Source: CAYGAW01 sp964492135 (GTDB lineage Bacteria; Chloroflexota; Anaerolineae; UBA7937; B3-Chlor). From it: a DNA stretch of 64,000 bases. Shown one piece after another: positions 10,613-20,123 of the stretch. Position 1 is the first letter of the stretch. Each line of letters starts with the position of its first letter. The notes under the pieces were generated by a model that was given only the letters and a program-made list of their open reading frames with translations, did not search any database and was not told the DNA's origin. The position numbers were made by a program, and so were the translations under genes. The stretch spans positions 26,115 to 90,114 of the forward strand of contig CAZBJW010000002.1 of assembly GCA_964492135.1 (NCBI GenBank), in the 5' to 3' direction.

Positions 10613-11032
10613 TCACTTGCTCAATAGGTATATTGCTATCAAGGACAAGATAATCCCGAGTGCCTTCGCAGGAGTAATGCTCTCGTGAAGAAAGATGAAA
10701 GCCAAAACGGCCGTTAAAGCCGGATAAAGAGCTGTAAGTGGGGTTACCGTCGAAGCCTCCGCTCGTGTTAATAGAAAATAGAAGCCCACCGCTCCCAAAG
10801 AACCAATTGCTCCAGCCGCTATCGCAAGACCAATACCTACCCTATCACCTTCGATAAGGTTTCTAAGCCTAAACACCGTTAAACTGAAGATCAAGATTGC
10901 TGGAACATATCCTACGAGTTCCCAAAAGACGCTTTGAGTACCGATTCTGTTTGCCGCAAGCTTGGCAATGAGTGCCCCAACTCCCCAAGAAAGAAATGTG
11001 CCGATGACAACCAACAAAGTTACCGAGTCCAT
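10613..11032 (-). CDS. Small EamA/DMT-family membrane transporter
   Basis: The 139-residue protein is almost entirely four or five hydrophobic helices and matches a single EamA unit. Features include a first helix starting near residue 4, a conserved glutamate and tryptophan region around residues 36-40, and a C-terminal segment reading TALYPALTAVLAFIFLHE. Such half-size members are thought to work as dimers exporting or importing small metabolites. It is the most downstream gene of the minus-strand catabolic block, separated by about 230 bp from the neighbouring dehydrogenase gene. It has its own probable promoter that would produce a leaderless message. The substrate is unknown. Confidence 0.75.
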   Translation of the reverse strand: MDSVTLLVVIGTFLSWGVGALIAKLAANRIGTQSVFWELVGYVPAILIFSLTVFRLRNLIEGDRVGIGLAIAAGAIGSLGAVGFYFLLTRAEASTVTPLTALYPALTAVLAFIFLHESITPAKALGIILSLIAIYLLSK

Positions 11033-11038
11033 GTTTTC

Positions 11039-11047
11039 ATTGTACCA
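11039..11047 (-). promoter_or_regulatory. Extended -10 directly upstream of the EamA start
   Basis: Reading the minus strand, TGGTACAAT ends 6 bases before the ATG at 11032. Transcription would begin at or within a base or two of the start codon, implying a leaderless transcript. No ribosome-binding site is seen. Confidence 0.45.
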
Positions 11048-11259
11048 CAGATCAAAACAACCATCCTTAGGTGGTTCGCCACTATTGACTCAAGGTATAC
11101 GCTAACGAAAACAGTAGGATCAAGAGTTCGATCTTCTGTTTCTGCGACAGTATCCGAGAATTCAGAGACTGGAAGATCGTTGCCTAGCCCTATCACGGAG
11201 CCGCAGGCTGCCGCCCTCTCAGGAAGATATACATTCCGTTCGTTCCCGAAGGAAAGCAG

Positions 11260-12435
11260 CTACACGGGCTCTGTCATCGTGACTTGCGTCTTGATTCCTC
11301 TTCCCTCCAACTCCTTGAAGAAGGGACCCGGGTTGATTGCTGCCTCCGGGGGAAAGGCGCCGGGTCGCTCTAGCTTGCCTTGACCCAACCACTGGGCAAC
11401 GATGGAAGGAGCTACGCCTGTGGGAAGAGGACCGAAGTTGGTTAGTGTGCCCAAGCGGTAGATGACCTCTCTGCCACCGCTTATGCCCTTGACCTCGGTG
11501 ACGATCTCTTTTCTCCACTCCTCCAGGTCGAAGGGAGGCCAATCGAGAAAAGCCCTAATAGGAGGGACATGGGAGGCTAGGAGGGTTAAGAGGAAATCGC
11601 GCGGCCTTACCTTGATGCCTCTGACCTCCACCGGTTCACGACTCGCAACCCCCAATTCTACAAGCGTTTTCACCTTCTCGATGGTGGCCCGAGGCATTCC
11701 CCAGGAGTTAATCTTAAAGAAACATTCCCGCACCCCCTTATACTGAAAGGTGAGAGGGATGGTGGCCACTTCGGAATGCAAAGAGAGATGGGTACGCAGA
11801 AGACCGATGGGCGGCGTGAACCAATACTCCTCCATCTCCGAGAAGGGCTGGCAGGCCATGAATTCTCCATCCCGATAGACCATGGGCTCCATGGTTACTT
11901 CATCGATGATAGTGGCAATGGCATAGCCAAATCGCACTTGGTCATGCTCCCTAGGAAGTATGCCATCGTAGATGTGCACGTGCTCCATGGTCTCCAGTCT
12001 CTCGGCGGCATAGCGACTATGGATATTGGGGATGCCTGGTGCACTACCCATACCCAAGACCGCCGTGATGCCGACTTCCTCGAAGGCCTCATGCAGCTCC
12101 AGCTGTTTGCGGGTGAGGTGGAAGAGCCCTCCCAGGTCCGTATAATGCACCTTTGCTTCCAGGCAAGCCTCCATCACTTCCAGATTGAAATAGTAGATCG
12201 TAGCGTTGAGGGCACAATTAGCCCCCCGCAGAAGCGCTACCAGCCTTTCGTGGTCGGTGACGTCCACCTGGGCCACCGAGACCTTGGGACTAGCGATCGC
12301 CTCCTGGACCTCAGTGGCTCGTTCCAAGCTCAGGTCAGCGATCACCACCTCATCCACACCTTGGCTCTGAGCCAAATCCTTGACAGCAATGCAACCCATC
12401 ATCCCTGCACCGCCAAGAACAACGATCCTCATCAT
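11260..12435 (-). CDS. Saccharopine dehydrogenase family protein, lysine 6-dehydrogenase-like
   Basis: A 391-residue NAD(P)-dependent oxidoreductase. The N-terminal Rossmann fold has the GGAGMMG nucleotide loop at residues 8-14 and an acidic residue at the end of beta-2 (IADLSLERA). The layout TDLGG, HEAFEEVGITAVLGMGSAPG and the C-terminal PPEAAINPGPFF resemble bacterial L-lysine 6-dehydrogenases, which oxidatively deaminate the terminal amine of lysine to allysine. A second, more diverged member lies at 21472-22635. The start has tandem ATG codons after AGGAGGGG. Neighbouring aminotransferases, aldehyde dehydrogenase and polyamine transporter suggest a terminal-amine substrate. Substrate assignment is inference; saccharopine reductase or carboxyspermidine-type activity is possible. 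Confidence 0.78.
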   Translation of the reverse strand: MMRIVVLGGAGMMGCIAVKDLAQSQGVDEVVIADLSLERATEVQEAIASPKVSVAQVDVTDHERLVALLRGANCALNATIYYFNLEVMEACLEAKVHYTDLGGLFHLTRKQLELHEAFEEVGITAVLGMGSAPGIPNIHSRYAAERLETMEHVHIYDGILPREHDQVRFGYAIATIIDEVTMEPMVYRDGEFMACQPFSEMEEYWFTPPIGLLRTHLSLHSEVATIPLTFQYKGVRECFFKINSWGMPRATIEKVKTLVELGVASREPVEVRGIKVRPRDFLLTLLASHVPPIRAFLDWPPFDLEEWRKEIVTEVKGISGGREVIYRLGTLTNFGPLPTGVAPSIVAQWLGQGKLERPGAFPPEAAINPGPFFKELEGRGIKTQVTMTEPV

Positions 12436-12672
12436 CCCCTCCTGCTAAGAGAATATCTCCATCAGTCTCTTCTACCTCTAGGTCACCCTTCGTCAGAGCT
12501 ATCCGCAAGATCTTCCCATTGTAGTCCCAGGGCATGAGTATTCTCCCTCTATAGAATCGTCGTCGCCATCCTGTGGCTTCGAGAGGTAGATGCCATCGAA
12601 AACACGTGAGGCCAAGTCCCTATCACCCTATTGATCCCAGTGGTATCCCAGCCGGGAGAGAGGCTGCGAGGC

Positions 12673-13932
12673 TTAGATGCCTTGGAGTGCCCCTTCGAAG
12701 ATCCCTACCGCTTCCTCGATCTGCTCTGCGCTCACGATGAGAGGTGGAATCCAACGGATTGTGTTATCGTAGGGACCACAGGTGAGGAGCAGAAGTCCGT
12801 TCTCTATGCAGTTGTTGACGACCGCTTTGGCGGTAGGCCTGTCCGGCTGGCCATCAGCGGTAGTGAACTCACAGGCGACCATCAGTCCTAGACCACGCAC
12901 GTCACCTATAACCTCGAATCGCTTCTGCAGCGGTTGCAAAAGGCTCGACAGCAGGTCTCCCTGACGAGCGGTGTTCTTCACCAGTCTCTCCTCGCGGATT
13001 ACCTGTATGGTAGCCACCGCTGCTGCACAGGCCACGGCGTTACCACCATAGGTGCCGCCATGGGAGCCTGGCGTCCACCTTTCCATAAGAGCTAGCGGCG
13101 CAGCGATGCCGCTCAAGGGAAAGCCCGAGGCCATCCCCTTGGCCATGACCAATATGTCAGGCACCACTTCCCAATGTTCGACCGCAAAGAACCTCCCCGT
13201 CCGTCCGAAGCCGGACTGCACCTCATCGGCTATGAGAAGGATGTCATACTTGTCACAGAGGCGGCGCAAACCGGGTAGGAAGGAGGAGGGCGGGACGACA
13301 TAGCCCCCTTCGCCCAAGACCGGCTCCACCAGGATGGCGGCGGTCTCTTCGGGCGCTGTTTGCGTGACGAGGAGATACTCCAGTTCTTCCAAACACCAGT
13401 GGGCACAGGCCTCCCCTTCCCAACCGTAGCGATAAGCGTAGGGGTAAGGAGCCACGAAGACACCGGCCATCAGGGGTTGGTAACCGGCCCGATAGATAGT
13501 CTTGGAGGTAGTCAAGGACATGGTACCCACCGTCCGCCCATGAAAACCGCCTTGAAAGACGATAACATTGGGCCGACCTGTGACTTGGCGAGCCAGTTTA
13601 ACCGCCGCCTCCACACCCTCGGCCCCAGAGTTGCTGAAGAAAAAGCCATCGAGGCGTTCGGGGACCACCTCAAGGAGCTCCTCCACCAGCCGCAACATCG
13701 GCTGGTGATAGACGATATTCGCCTGGCCGTGGATCAACTTCTCTGCCTGCGCCTGGACTGCCTCAACCACCCGCGGATGGCAGTGGCCGGTGCTAGTTAC
13801 CCCGATACCGGTGGTGAAATCCAAGTAGCGCCGTCCATCTGCCCCGTAAATATACGCTCCTTCGGCCCGCTCGGCCAGGATCTCGGTATAGCGATACCAA
13901 ACTGGGGAGAGATGCCCAGTTACCTCTGCCAT
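12673..13932 (-). CDS. Class III aminotransferase, 4-aminobutyrate aminotransferase-like
   Basis: A 419-residue PLP enzyme of the GabT/ornithine aminotransferase class. The PLP-binding elements are visible: FSNSGAEGVEAA at 99-110, the FHGRT segment near 130, Asp236 in the ADEVQSGFGRTG motif and the Schiff-base Lys265 in MAKGMASGFP. It probably transfers the terminal amino group of 4-aminobutyrate or a related omega-amino acid to 2-oxoglutarate. It lies 4 bp after the aldehyde dehydrogenase gene with its own GAGGAG site, so the two are co-translated or closely coupled and may perform consecutive steps of diamine breakdown. The exact omega-amine is not determined by sequence alone. Confidence 0.88.
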   Translation of the reverse strand: MAEVTGHLSPVWYRYTEILAERAEGAYIYGADGRRYLDFTTGIGVTSTGHCHPRVVEAVQAQAEKLIHGQANIVYHQPMLRLVEELLEVVPERLDGFFFSNSGAEGVEAAVKLARQVTGRPNVIVFQGGFHGRTVGTMSLTTSKTIYRAGYQPLMAGVFVAPYPYAYRYGWEGEACAHWCLEELEYLLVTQTAPEETAAILVEPVLGEGGYVVPPSSFLPGLRRLCDKYDILLIADEVQSGFGRTGRFFAVEHWEVVPDILVMAKGMASGFPLSGIAAPLALMERWTPGSHGGTYGGNAVACAAAVATIQVIREERLVKNTARQGDLLSSLLQPLQKRFEVIGDVRGLGLMVACEFTTADGQPDRPTAKAVVNNCIENGLLLLTCGPYDNTIRWIPPLIVSAEQIEEAVGIFEGALQGI

Positions 13933-13936
13933 CTCG

Positions 13937-15430
13937 TCACTCCTCTATGTATCCGCTCTCTTTATAGTACTCCTCATAGGGGTACCACCAGATCTTCTTC
14001 CCCATGCTGAAATCCCAGTGAATGTGCTTCGTCTCCCGAAACTCCTCTAGCCCCTCTTCTCCCAACTCGCGGCCCATCCCGGAAAGCTTCATCCCCCCGA
14101 AGGGGGCAGCATCGTTGTCGGTCAAGGGGTCGTTGATCCAGATCGTGCCCGCTTTCACCTCCTCATAGAAGCGCTTGACGTACCGGGCGTTGTGGGTATA
14201 GATGTTGGCTCCCAGCCCATAGACGGAGTCGTTGGCTAGCTCTATCGCTTCGTCGAAGGTATCGTAGGGAGCGATGGGAATGACCGGGCCGAAGGTCTCC
14301 TCACGCATGATCTCCATCTCGGGCTTCACATTCACAAGCACTGTAGGCTCGTAGTAGAAACCACGGGGGAACTGAGGCGGACGCCGGCCCCCGGTAAGGA
14401 CCTGGGCTCCGCGAGCCACTGCATCCTCTACTTGGGCTTCTACCTTGGCACGATAGGGTGCCCGAGCCATGGGCCCTATATCTGTGGTAGGCTCCATACC
14501 CGGGCCTATCCGTAACGACTGAACATATTTCACCATGCGAGAGGTGAACTCTTCCAAGATCGACCGTTGCACATAGATTCGCTCGGTGGAGGTGCAGACC
14601 TGACCGGTGTTGAGGAGGGCCGCCCAAGCTACGCCAGGTACGGCTATCTCTAGATCGGCGTCTTCGCAGACCACGAAGGGGTCCTTCCCTCCCAATTCCA
14701 AGTGCACCTCCTTAACTAGTGGAGCGGCGAGGGCAGCGATCCGTTGGCCCACGGCGGTGCTGCCGGTGAAAGCCACTAGGTGGGTGCCTGGGCTAGTAAC
14801 TAGCTCATCCCCCACCATCTCGCCGGCTCCAGTGACGATGTTGACCACACCGGGTGGCAGATGGTCGAAGATCTCAGCGCACATAAGCGTAGAGAGGGGG
14901 GTAACGCTGGAGGGCTTGATGACCACGGTGTTGCCCACGGCTAAGGCCGGGGCGACCTTCCAGCTCATGAGCAGGAGAGGGTAGTTCCAGGGCACGATGC
15001 AGGCCACCACCCCGTAGGGCTCTTTGAGCACCAAGGATAGTTGACTGGCTTCGATGGAGGGGATAACCCTCCCCCGACTATGGCGGCCAAGCTCGGCGTA
15101 GTAGTCAAAGCAAGCCGCGCTCCAGCCCATCTCGTCTCGATTCTCGATGAGGGGCTTCCCCCCTTCCAGAGTGAGAGTGACCGCCAATTCCTCCGCCTTA
15201 GAGCGCACCTTGGTGGCCACTTGGTGCAACAGTTCCGCCTTCTCCACACCGGGTACCCTTCGCCAGGTGAGGAAGGCAGCGTTGGCCGCGGCGATGGCCC
15301 ACCGAGCGTCCTCAACTGTCCCCGCAGCCACGCTGTCTATTACTTCCTCGGTGGCCGGGTTGATGACCTCGATTACTTTATCAGATGTGCTATCCACGAA
15401 TTGACCGTTGAGCCAGATCGACTTGGTCAT
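13937..15430 (-). CDS. NAD(P)-dependent aldehyde dehydrogenase, aminoaldehyde type
   Basis: A 497-residue member of the aldehyde dehydrogenase superfamily, oxidising an aldehyde to the acid in the cytoplasm. Catalytic residues are intact: Asn149 in PWNYP, general base Glu245 in ELGGKDP and nucleophile Cys279 in GQVCTS. The FTGSTAVG cofactor segment lies near 221-228 and the late EETFGPV motif is present. Similarity is to betaine-aldehyde and 4-aminobutyraldehyde dehydrogenases. Its position beside an aminotransferase, a lysine-dehydrogenase-like protein and PotABCD fits oxidation of 4-aminobutanal or allysine. RBS GGAGAGGAGG precedes the ATG. Confidence 0.9.
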   Translation of the reverse strand: MTKSIWLNGQFVDSTSDKVIEVINPATEEVIDSVAAGTVEDARWAIAAANAAFLTWRRVPGVEKAELLHQVATKVRSKAEELAVTLTLEGGKPLIENRDEMGWSAACFDYYAELGRHSRGRVIPSIEASQLSLVLKEPYGVVACIVPWNYPLLLMSWKVAPALAVGNTVVIKPSSVTPLSTLMCAEIFDHLPPGVVNIVTGAGEMVGDELVTSPGTHLVAFTGSTAVGQRIAALAAPLVKEVHLELGGKDPFVVCEDADLEIAVPGVAWAALLNTGQVCTSTERIYVQRSILEEFTSRMVKYVQSLRIGPGMEPTTDIGPMARAPYRAKVEAQVEDAVARGAQVLTGGRRPPQFPRGFYYEPTVLVNVKPEMEIMREETFGPVIPIAPYDTFDEAIELANDSVYGLGANIYTHNARYVKRFYEEVKAGTIWINDPLTDNDAAPFGGMKLSGMGRELGEEGLEEFRETKHIHWDFSMGKKIWWYPYEEYYKESGYIEE

Positions 15431-15468
15431 GACATGGCCTCCTCTCCTTCATCTTGAGATTGATGAGC

Positions 15469-15822
15469 TCAATCAATAATGCGGTTGACCCTTATCACCA
15501 AGTTCGCTTGGTACCGCATCAAGATATGGCCTAGCAGGTCGCCATCCAAGAGCACCACGCTGGTGGTTGGGAGGCGGAACAACTCATGCAGCTTCAGAGA
15601 CACGAGAGGTCGTGGCCGATCAGGTGGTGCAATATAGAGTCGGACCCATCGTTTCTTAGCGAGCCAGGAACAGTACTCTCTCGTCTCGCCCCTTCTAAAA
15701 CCACGTATACCGATGAAGAACAGAAGGATCGTCCCAGTGGCGAAAGCCATTTGGAACAGCGAGGGCTGAGAGAACCCGGCTAGCCAGAGGCGGCGGGGTT
15801 GAAAGAGACCAACACTTGCCAC
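15469..15822 (-). CDS. Hypothetical small protein with one hydrophobic segment
   Basis: A 117-residue open frame between the aldehyde dehydrogenase and potD, co-directional with both. It has one hydrophobic stretch (about residues 25-40) and then a basic, soluble-looking part with VVLLDGDLLGHILMRYQ. I do not recognise a family. A start at the internal methionine at residue 26 is possible, but neither start has a clear ribosome site. It may be a remnant or a chance frame. Confidence 0.25.
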   Translation of the reverse strand: MASVGLFQPRRLWLAGFSQPSLFQMAFATGTILLFFIGIRGFRRGETREYCSWLAKKRWVRLYIAPPDRPRPLVSLKLHELFRLPTTSVVLLDGDLLGHILMRYQANLVIRVNRIID

Positions 15823-15931
15823 CTCACTGCCCTTAAGACCGGGGGCCTCCTAACCCATACAGAGCAACCAGGGCTCCTGCCCTTTTGATCTCTTCTATCA
15901 CCAACCACTATGGACAACAAGTACAGAGGCA

Positions 15932-15970
15932 AGCGTCGCAGCGTCTCACCCGTAGGGGCGCTGCGACGCT
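15932..15970 (-). terminator. Strong hairpin after potD
   Basis: A perfect 12-bp inverted repeat (AGCGTCGCAGCG / CGCTGCGACGCT) with a 15-nt loop, 9 bp past the potD stop. No U-run follows on the minus strand, so it could be an mRNA-stabilising or partial-termination hairpin instead of a classic terminator. Confidence 0.5.
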
Positions 15971-15979
15971 CAGGATCTC

Positions 15980-17125
15980 CTACTCCGCCTTGACTTCGGT
16001 CCAGACCCGGTCCCAGATGGCCAACTCCTCGGTGGAGAGGGGCTCGATCCACTCCAAACGAGCCATGGTCTCCTCGTCGGGGTAGATGGCCGGGTCTTCC
16101 AAAATCTCGGGATCGATGTAGGACGTCGCCGCTTCATTAGGACTGGCGTACCATACAAAATTGGTGTTTATGCCTGCCACTTCGGGATCCAACAGCCAGT
16201 TGATGAAATGCTCCGCAGTGCTCTTATGGATGCCCGTGCTGGTGGCCGGAATGCACATATTGTCCTGCCAGATGGTGCCTCCCTCCTTAGGCATGATGTA
16301 GGTCCAAGCTTCGTTCTCCTCAGCCGCCACGAAGACGTCGCCGTTCCAGCCGTGGGTGAGGACGATCTCGCCGGGGATCATGAGGTTGTCGATGTAACCC
16401 GAGGAATCGAAGGTCTTCCAGCACGGCTTAGCGGCCAATAGGAGATCACGGGCTTCCATCAAATGGGCCTCATCGGTTTCATTCAGGGAGTAGCCCAGAT
16501 ACTTGAGGGCCGCACCGATGACCTCTCGCTCATCGTCGAGCATGTTTATCCCCGCATCGCCGTACTGGCAAGCGATCTCAGGATCGAATAGCCAAGCCCA
16601 GCTGTCTGGTGGCGGGTCCACCCGGTCCGCGTCATAGCCTATGCCGGTAGTGCCCCAGAAGTAAGGCGCGCTATAGATGTTGCCTGGGTCGTAGGAGGGG
16701 TTCTTATTGAGATCGGAGATGTTGGCGAAGTTGGGGATGTTGTTGAAATCTAGCGGTGCCAAGAGCCCCAACTCGATCATCTGGGCCACCATGTAGTCGG
16801 AGGGGAAGATAACGTCGTAGCCGGCAGCCCCGGCCTGCAATTTGGCCAGGAGGTCCTCGTTGCTGTCGTAGGTATCGTAGACGATGGTGACTCCGAACTC
16901 CTCCTCGTACTCGGTCAGTAGGCTCTCCTCGATATAAGCCGCCCAGTTGAAGACGTAGAGGGTGTCAGCCAACTCCAAAGCCTCCTCCGTGGGCGGCGGA
17001 GGTGGCGCCTCGGTGGGAGTCGGCAGAGGCGGCGCCTCTGTGGGAGTGGCTGGCCCAGCGCAGCCCGCGAGTGCAATGCTCAATAGAACGACGAACCCAA
17101 CTATCGTTAAACAGCGCTTCATCAT
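15980..17125 (-). CDS. potD: Spermidine/putrescine-type ABC transporter, substrate-binding lipoprotein
   Basis: The extracytoplasmic solute receptor of the adjacent transporter. I choose the ATG at 17125 over an upstream in-frame ATG because GGGAGGAG lies about 5 nt before it and the encoded protein begins with a clean lipoprotein signal ending in LAG-Cys22. A Pro/Thr/Glu-rich linker follows, then the periplasmic-binding fold starting LYVFNWAAYI. The later segments PSDYMVAQM, DSAWLF-like and the C-terminal LEWIEPLS are typical of PotD/PotF-type proteins. The mature length of about 360 residues is normal. The tandem ATG at 17122 is an equally possible start. Polyamine binding is inferred from family membership; other cationic amines are possible. 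Confidence 0.88.
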   Translation of the reverse strand: MMKRCLTIVGFVVLLSIALAGCAGPATPTEAPPLPTPTEAPPPPPTEEALELADTLYVFNWAAYIEESLLTEYEEEFGVTIVYDTYDSNEDLLAKLQAGAAGYDVIFPSDYMVAQMIELGLLAPLDFNNIPNFANISDLNKNPSYDPGNIYSAPYFWGTTGIGYDADRVDPPPDSWAWLFDPEIACQYGDAGINMLDDEREVIGAALKYLGYSLNETDEAHLMEARDLLLAAKPCWKTFDSSGYIDNLMIPGEIVLTHGWNGDVFVAAEENEAWTYIMPKEGGTIWQDNMCIPATSTGIHKSTAEHFINWLLDPEVAGINTNFVWYASPNEAATSYIDPEILEDPAIYPDEETMARLEWIEPLSTEELAIWDRVWTEVKAE

Positions 17126-17190
17126 CGTTTCTCTCCTCCCTCTTACGCTTGATGCTTCGCTCAGTATGCTCTGCGTCCTTTGCCCTCTCA

Positions 17191-18123
17191 TCACCTCCTT
17201 TGCGCAGCCAGAGATAGAAGGACTAAGCCCACCGAGGCCAAGAGCATGGCGCTGGAGATAGCGTTAACCTCGGGAGTGACCCCAATTCGGATCATGGAAA
17301 AGACCCGTACCGGGAGAGTAGTAGAGCCGGGGCCCGAGACGAAGAAGGTGATGACGAAATCATCAATGGACAGAGTGAAGGCGAGGAGGGCGCCTCCTAG
17401 GATGCCAGGCATGATCAAGGGTAAGGTGATCCGCCGGAAGGTCTGCCATTCGTTGGCCCCGAGGTCTTTGGCAGCCTCCTCCAAGGTGATGTCGAAGTCG
17501 GCGAGACGAGCTCTGACTACTACGGCCACGAAAGAGATGTTGAAAGCCACATGAGCAATGATGATAGGGGTAACGGTGATGACCCGAGCCAACCAGCCAA
17601 CCAGCCAGGCGGGTAGGAAGGTGATGGAGGAAACCGAGGAAGAGAGGCCCATTATCACCTGGGGCATCCGTATGAGTACGAAGAAAAGGATAAGGGACAG
17701 GGCCATCACCACATCAGGAATGATGATGGGGAGATAAAGGATTGCATCGAAGGTCAATTTACCCAAGAACTCCTGCCGCTCCATCACTAGGGCAGCCATA
17801 GTCCCCATTACAGTTGAAAGGAGAGTGGAGATGATGGCCACCGTGAGAGTGTTCTTGACAGCGTCAATGATGCGAGCATCGTGGATAAGCACCTCGTACC
17901 AATGGAGGGTGAACCCTTTCCACACCGTGGCTGCCAGCACCCTTCCGCCCTCAAGAATGGTAGCGGCGTTGAAGGAGAAGACGATGAGGACGAAGATGGG
18001 CACGTAGAGGAAGGCGAACATCAGGACCGCATTGACGGAGAGCAACCGTGATCCCAAAGAGGCTAACAGGTCCCCCCGAGTCATGCTCCGGGTCTTGGTA
18101 CGTCCCAGGGCCAACTCGCTCAT
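17191..18123 (-). CDS. potC: Spermidine/putrescine-type ABC transporter permease
   Basis: A 310-residue inner-membrane permease of the binding-protein-dependent type. A cytoplasmic N-terminus precedes six predicted helices. The EAA loop, contacting the ATPase, reads EEAAKDLGANEWQTFRRI-like and continues to LPLIMPGI. PotC-like features include the opening helix with LYVPIFVLIVFSFN. The start codon overlaps the potB stop by 4 bp (ATGA), indicating translational coupling. The C-terminus is somewhat extended relative to short PotC proteins. Confidence 0.9.
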   Translation of the reverse strand: MSELALGRTKTRSMTRGDLLASLGSRLLSVNAVLMFAFLYVPIFVLIVFSFNAATILEGGRVLAATVWKGFTLHWYEVLIHDARIIDAVKNTLTVAIISTLLSTVMGTMAALVMERQEFLGKLTFDAILYLPIIIPDVVMALSLILFFVLIRMPQVIMGLSSSVSSITFLPAWLVGWLARVITVTPIIIAHVAFNISFVAVVVRARLADFDITLEEAAKDLGANEWQTFRRITLPLIMPGILGGALLAFTLSIDDFVITFFVSGPGSTTLPVRVFSMIRIGVTPEVNAISSAMLLASVGLVLLSLAAQRR

Positions 18124-18998
18124 AATGTCTTGCCCCCGGTTCGGAAATAGAGCATGGTAGCCAAAAGGACTGCAACCATGAGGATGAAACCTACCGCTGA
18201 ACCAAAGGGCCAGTCACGCACCTCTAGGAACTGCTGCTGCAAGAGGTTGCCGATCATCATGGCTTTGGCCCCGCCCAGGAGGTCTGGCGTAATGTAAGCC
18301 CCGATGGAGGGGATGAAGGTGATAATAGCGCCGGCCACGATGCCCGGCATAGTGAGGGGAAGGACTATCCGCCGGAAAGCGATCAAGGAGTTGGCTCCCA
18401 AATCCTGAGCCGCTTCCACCAGAGAGAAATCCAATTTCTCGATGGAGGCATAGAGAGGTAAGACCATGAAAGGAAAATAGCCGTAGAAGAGGCCAAGAAC
18501 TACGGCGTTCTGATTGAAGAGAAGGGGAAGGGGTTTGGTGATGATGCCTGCCTGCATCAAGAGGGAGTTGATCAACCCCTTATCGCGCAGGATGACCATC
18601 CAGGCGTAGGTGCGGACCAGGAAGTTCGTCCAGAAAGGGAGCATCACCAATAGAAGGAGCACATTGCGCCAATGCTTGGGTCGTCTAGCAATGAAATAGG
18701 CGAAAGGGTAACCGAAGAGAAGGCAAAGAAAGGTGTTGACGGCTGCGATCCAGGCCGATCTGAGGAAGATCTTGAAGTAGATGGGGTCTATGAATCGGAT
18801 ATAGTTATCCAAATTCCACTGATAGACCACCCCCCCAAAGGGCCCCCGTTTGCCCAAACTGACCAGGAGCACCATCACTAACGGCAAGAGGAAAAAGACC
18901 AAAAGCCACACCGCCGAGGGGGAAAGCAGGGAAAAGATCTGAAGGTTCCTGCTCCGCCTCATGCGCTCGGTTATGGAAAGGATCTCGTTTCCCGCCAC
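18120..18998 (-). CDS. potB: Spermidine/putrescine-type ABC transporter permease
   Basis: A 292-residue inner-membrane permease pairing with PotC. Six helices are predicted after a basic N-terminal tail. Diagnostic features are PFWTNFLVRTYAWM, the EAA loop VEAAQDLGANSLIAFRRI and the glycine after it in LPLTMPGI. Translation probably begins at GTG 18998, preceded by a weak AAGAGAG; no better start is evident. The gene lies 24 bp after potA and overlaps potC. Confidence 0.9.
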   Translation of the reverse strand: MAGNEILSITERMRRSRNLQIFSLLSPSAVWLLVFFLLPLVMVLLVSLGKRGPFGGVVYQWNLDNYIRFIDPIYFKIFLRSAWIAAVNTFLCLLFGYPFAYFIARRPKHWRNVLLLLVMLPFWTNFLVRTYAWMVILRDKGLINSLLMQAGIITKPLPLLFNQNAVVLGLFYGYFPFMVLPLYASIEKLDFSLVEAAQDLGANSLIAFRRIVLPLTMPGIVAGAIITFIPSIGAYITPDLLGGAKAMMIGNLLQQQFLEVRDWPFGSAVGFILMVAVLLATMLYFRTGGKTL

Positions 18999-19022
18999 TC
19001 TCTTAACACCAACTTTCTGGAA

Positions 19023-20114
19023 TCAATCGGGGAGGAGCAACGAACTCTCAGGCTGCCAAGAGAGGAAAGCCGTTGCCCCTTCATCAAGGCCCCTCCCCAA
19101 AGAAGGGACGATATTCTGCTCACGAACGCGCATCGTGGCTCCCGAATCCAAACATACCACGTAATTGGTATCGGTTCCGATATAGACCACGCTTTCTATG
19201 GTGCCCTGGCAACAGTTGTGCTCCCTCCTCTGCTCCTCTTTCTGAATGGAGATCCTCTCCGGCCGCACGGCTACGGTCACCCCTTTGCCGGGGGCGAATT
19301 CTTCCGCGCTTTGGGCAAGCACCGGAGCCATCCCTGCCACCTCGACCACCACATAAGTTCCATCCCGTTTGGAAACCATACCCTCCAGAAAGTTCGTCTC
19401 TCCAATAAAGTCGGCCACGAAGCGCGAAGCCGGCCTCTCGTATATCCCGGTTGGTGCGCCTACCTGCAAGACCCTCCCTTTGTCCATCACCGCGATCCGA
19501 TCCGACGTAGTCAAGGCCTCTTCTTGATCATGGGTGACGTAGACGAAAGTGATCCCTACGCGGTGCTGCAAGCCCTTCAGTTCCAATTGCATCTCCTTGC
19601 GCAGTTTGAGGTCCAGGGAGCCTAGGGGCTCGTCCAGAAGCAAGACCCCAGGTCGGTTAATGAGGGCTCGAGCCAAAGCCACTCGTTGCTGTTGCCCTCC
19701 GGAAAGTTGATCCGGCCGGCGCTTCCCGAAGCCAGATAGGCGGACCAGTTCCAACACCTCCTCCACCCGGCGAGCGATCTCCTGCTTGGGCACCTTCTTC
19801 ATCTCCAGGCCGAAGCGGATATTCTCGGCTACGCCCATATGGGGGAAGAGGGCATAGTTCTGGAAGACCATGTTAGTATTGCGCTGAAAGGGTGGGGTGA
19901 GGCCCATCAGCTCTCCTTGGATATATATCTCCCCTTCCGTGGGCGTCTCGAAGCCGGCGATCATGCGCAAAGTGGTGGTCTTGCCGCAGCCCGAGGGGCC
20001 CAAAAGGGAGAAGAATTCACCATCCCTGATCTTCAATGATACATCGTCAACCGCTACCACCTCGCCGAAACACTTCGTTACGTTGCGCAACTCTACAGCG
20101 ATCTTCTCATCCAT
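19023..20114 (-). CDS. potA: Spermidine/putrescine-type ABC transporter ATPase
   Basis: A 363-residue ABC ATPase energising the PotBC channel from the cytoplasmic side. Walker A is GPSGCGKT at 39-46, Q-loop FQNYALFPHM near 85-93, signature LSGGQ at 137-141, Walker B LLLDEP ending at 163, and the H-loop histidine lies in VTHDQEEA. A TOBE regulatory domain fills the last 120 residues. GGGGAG precedes the ATG. It follows the semialdehyde-aminomutase-like gene by 9 bp, so transport and catabolic genes share a transcript. Confidence 0.92.
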   Translation of the reverse strand: MDEKIAVELRNVTKCFGEVVAVDDVSLKIRDGEFFSLLGPSGCGKTTTLRMIAGFETPTEGEIYIQGELMGLTPPFQRNTNMVFQNYALFPHMGVAENIRFGLEMKKVPKQEIARRVEEVLELVRLSGFGKRRPDQLSGGQQQRVALARALINRPGVLLLDEPLGSLDLKLRKEMQLELKGLQHRVGITFVYVTHDQEEALTTSDRIAVMDKGRVLQVGAPTGIYERPASRFVADFIGETNFLEGMVSKRDGTYVVVEVAGMAPVLAQSAEEFAPGKGVTVAVRPERISIQKEEQRREHNCCQGTIESVVYIGTDTNYVVCLDSGATMRVREQNIVPSLGRGLDEGATAFLSWQPESSLLLPD

Positions 20115-20123
20115 ACTCCCCTC

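Noticed and set aside
11776..12537. 253-residue forward frame opposite the first lysine-dehydrogenase-like gene
   Set aside because: It is the antisense shadow of a well-supported gene and has no recognisable protein features.
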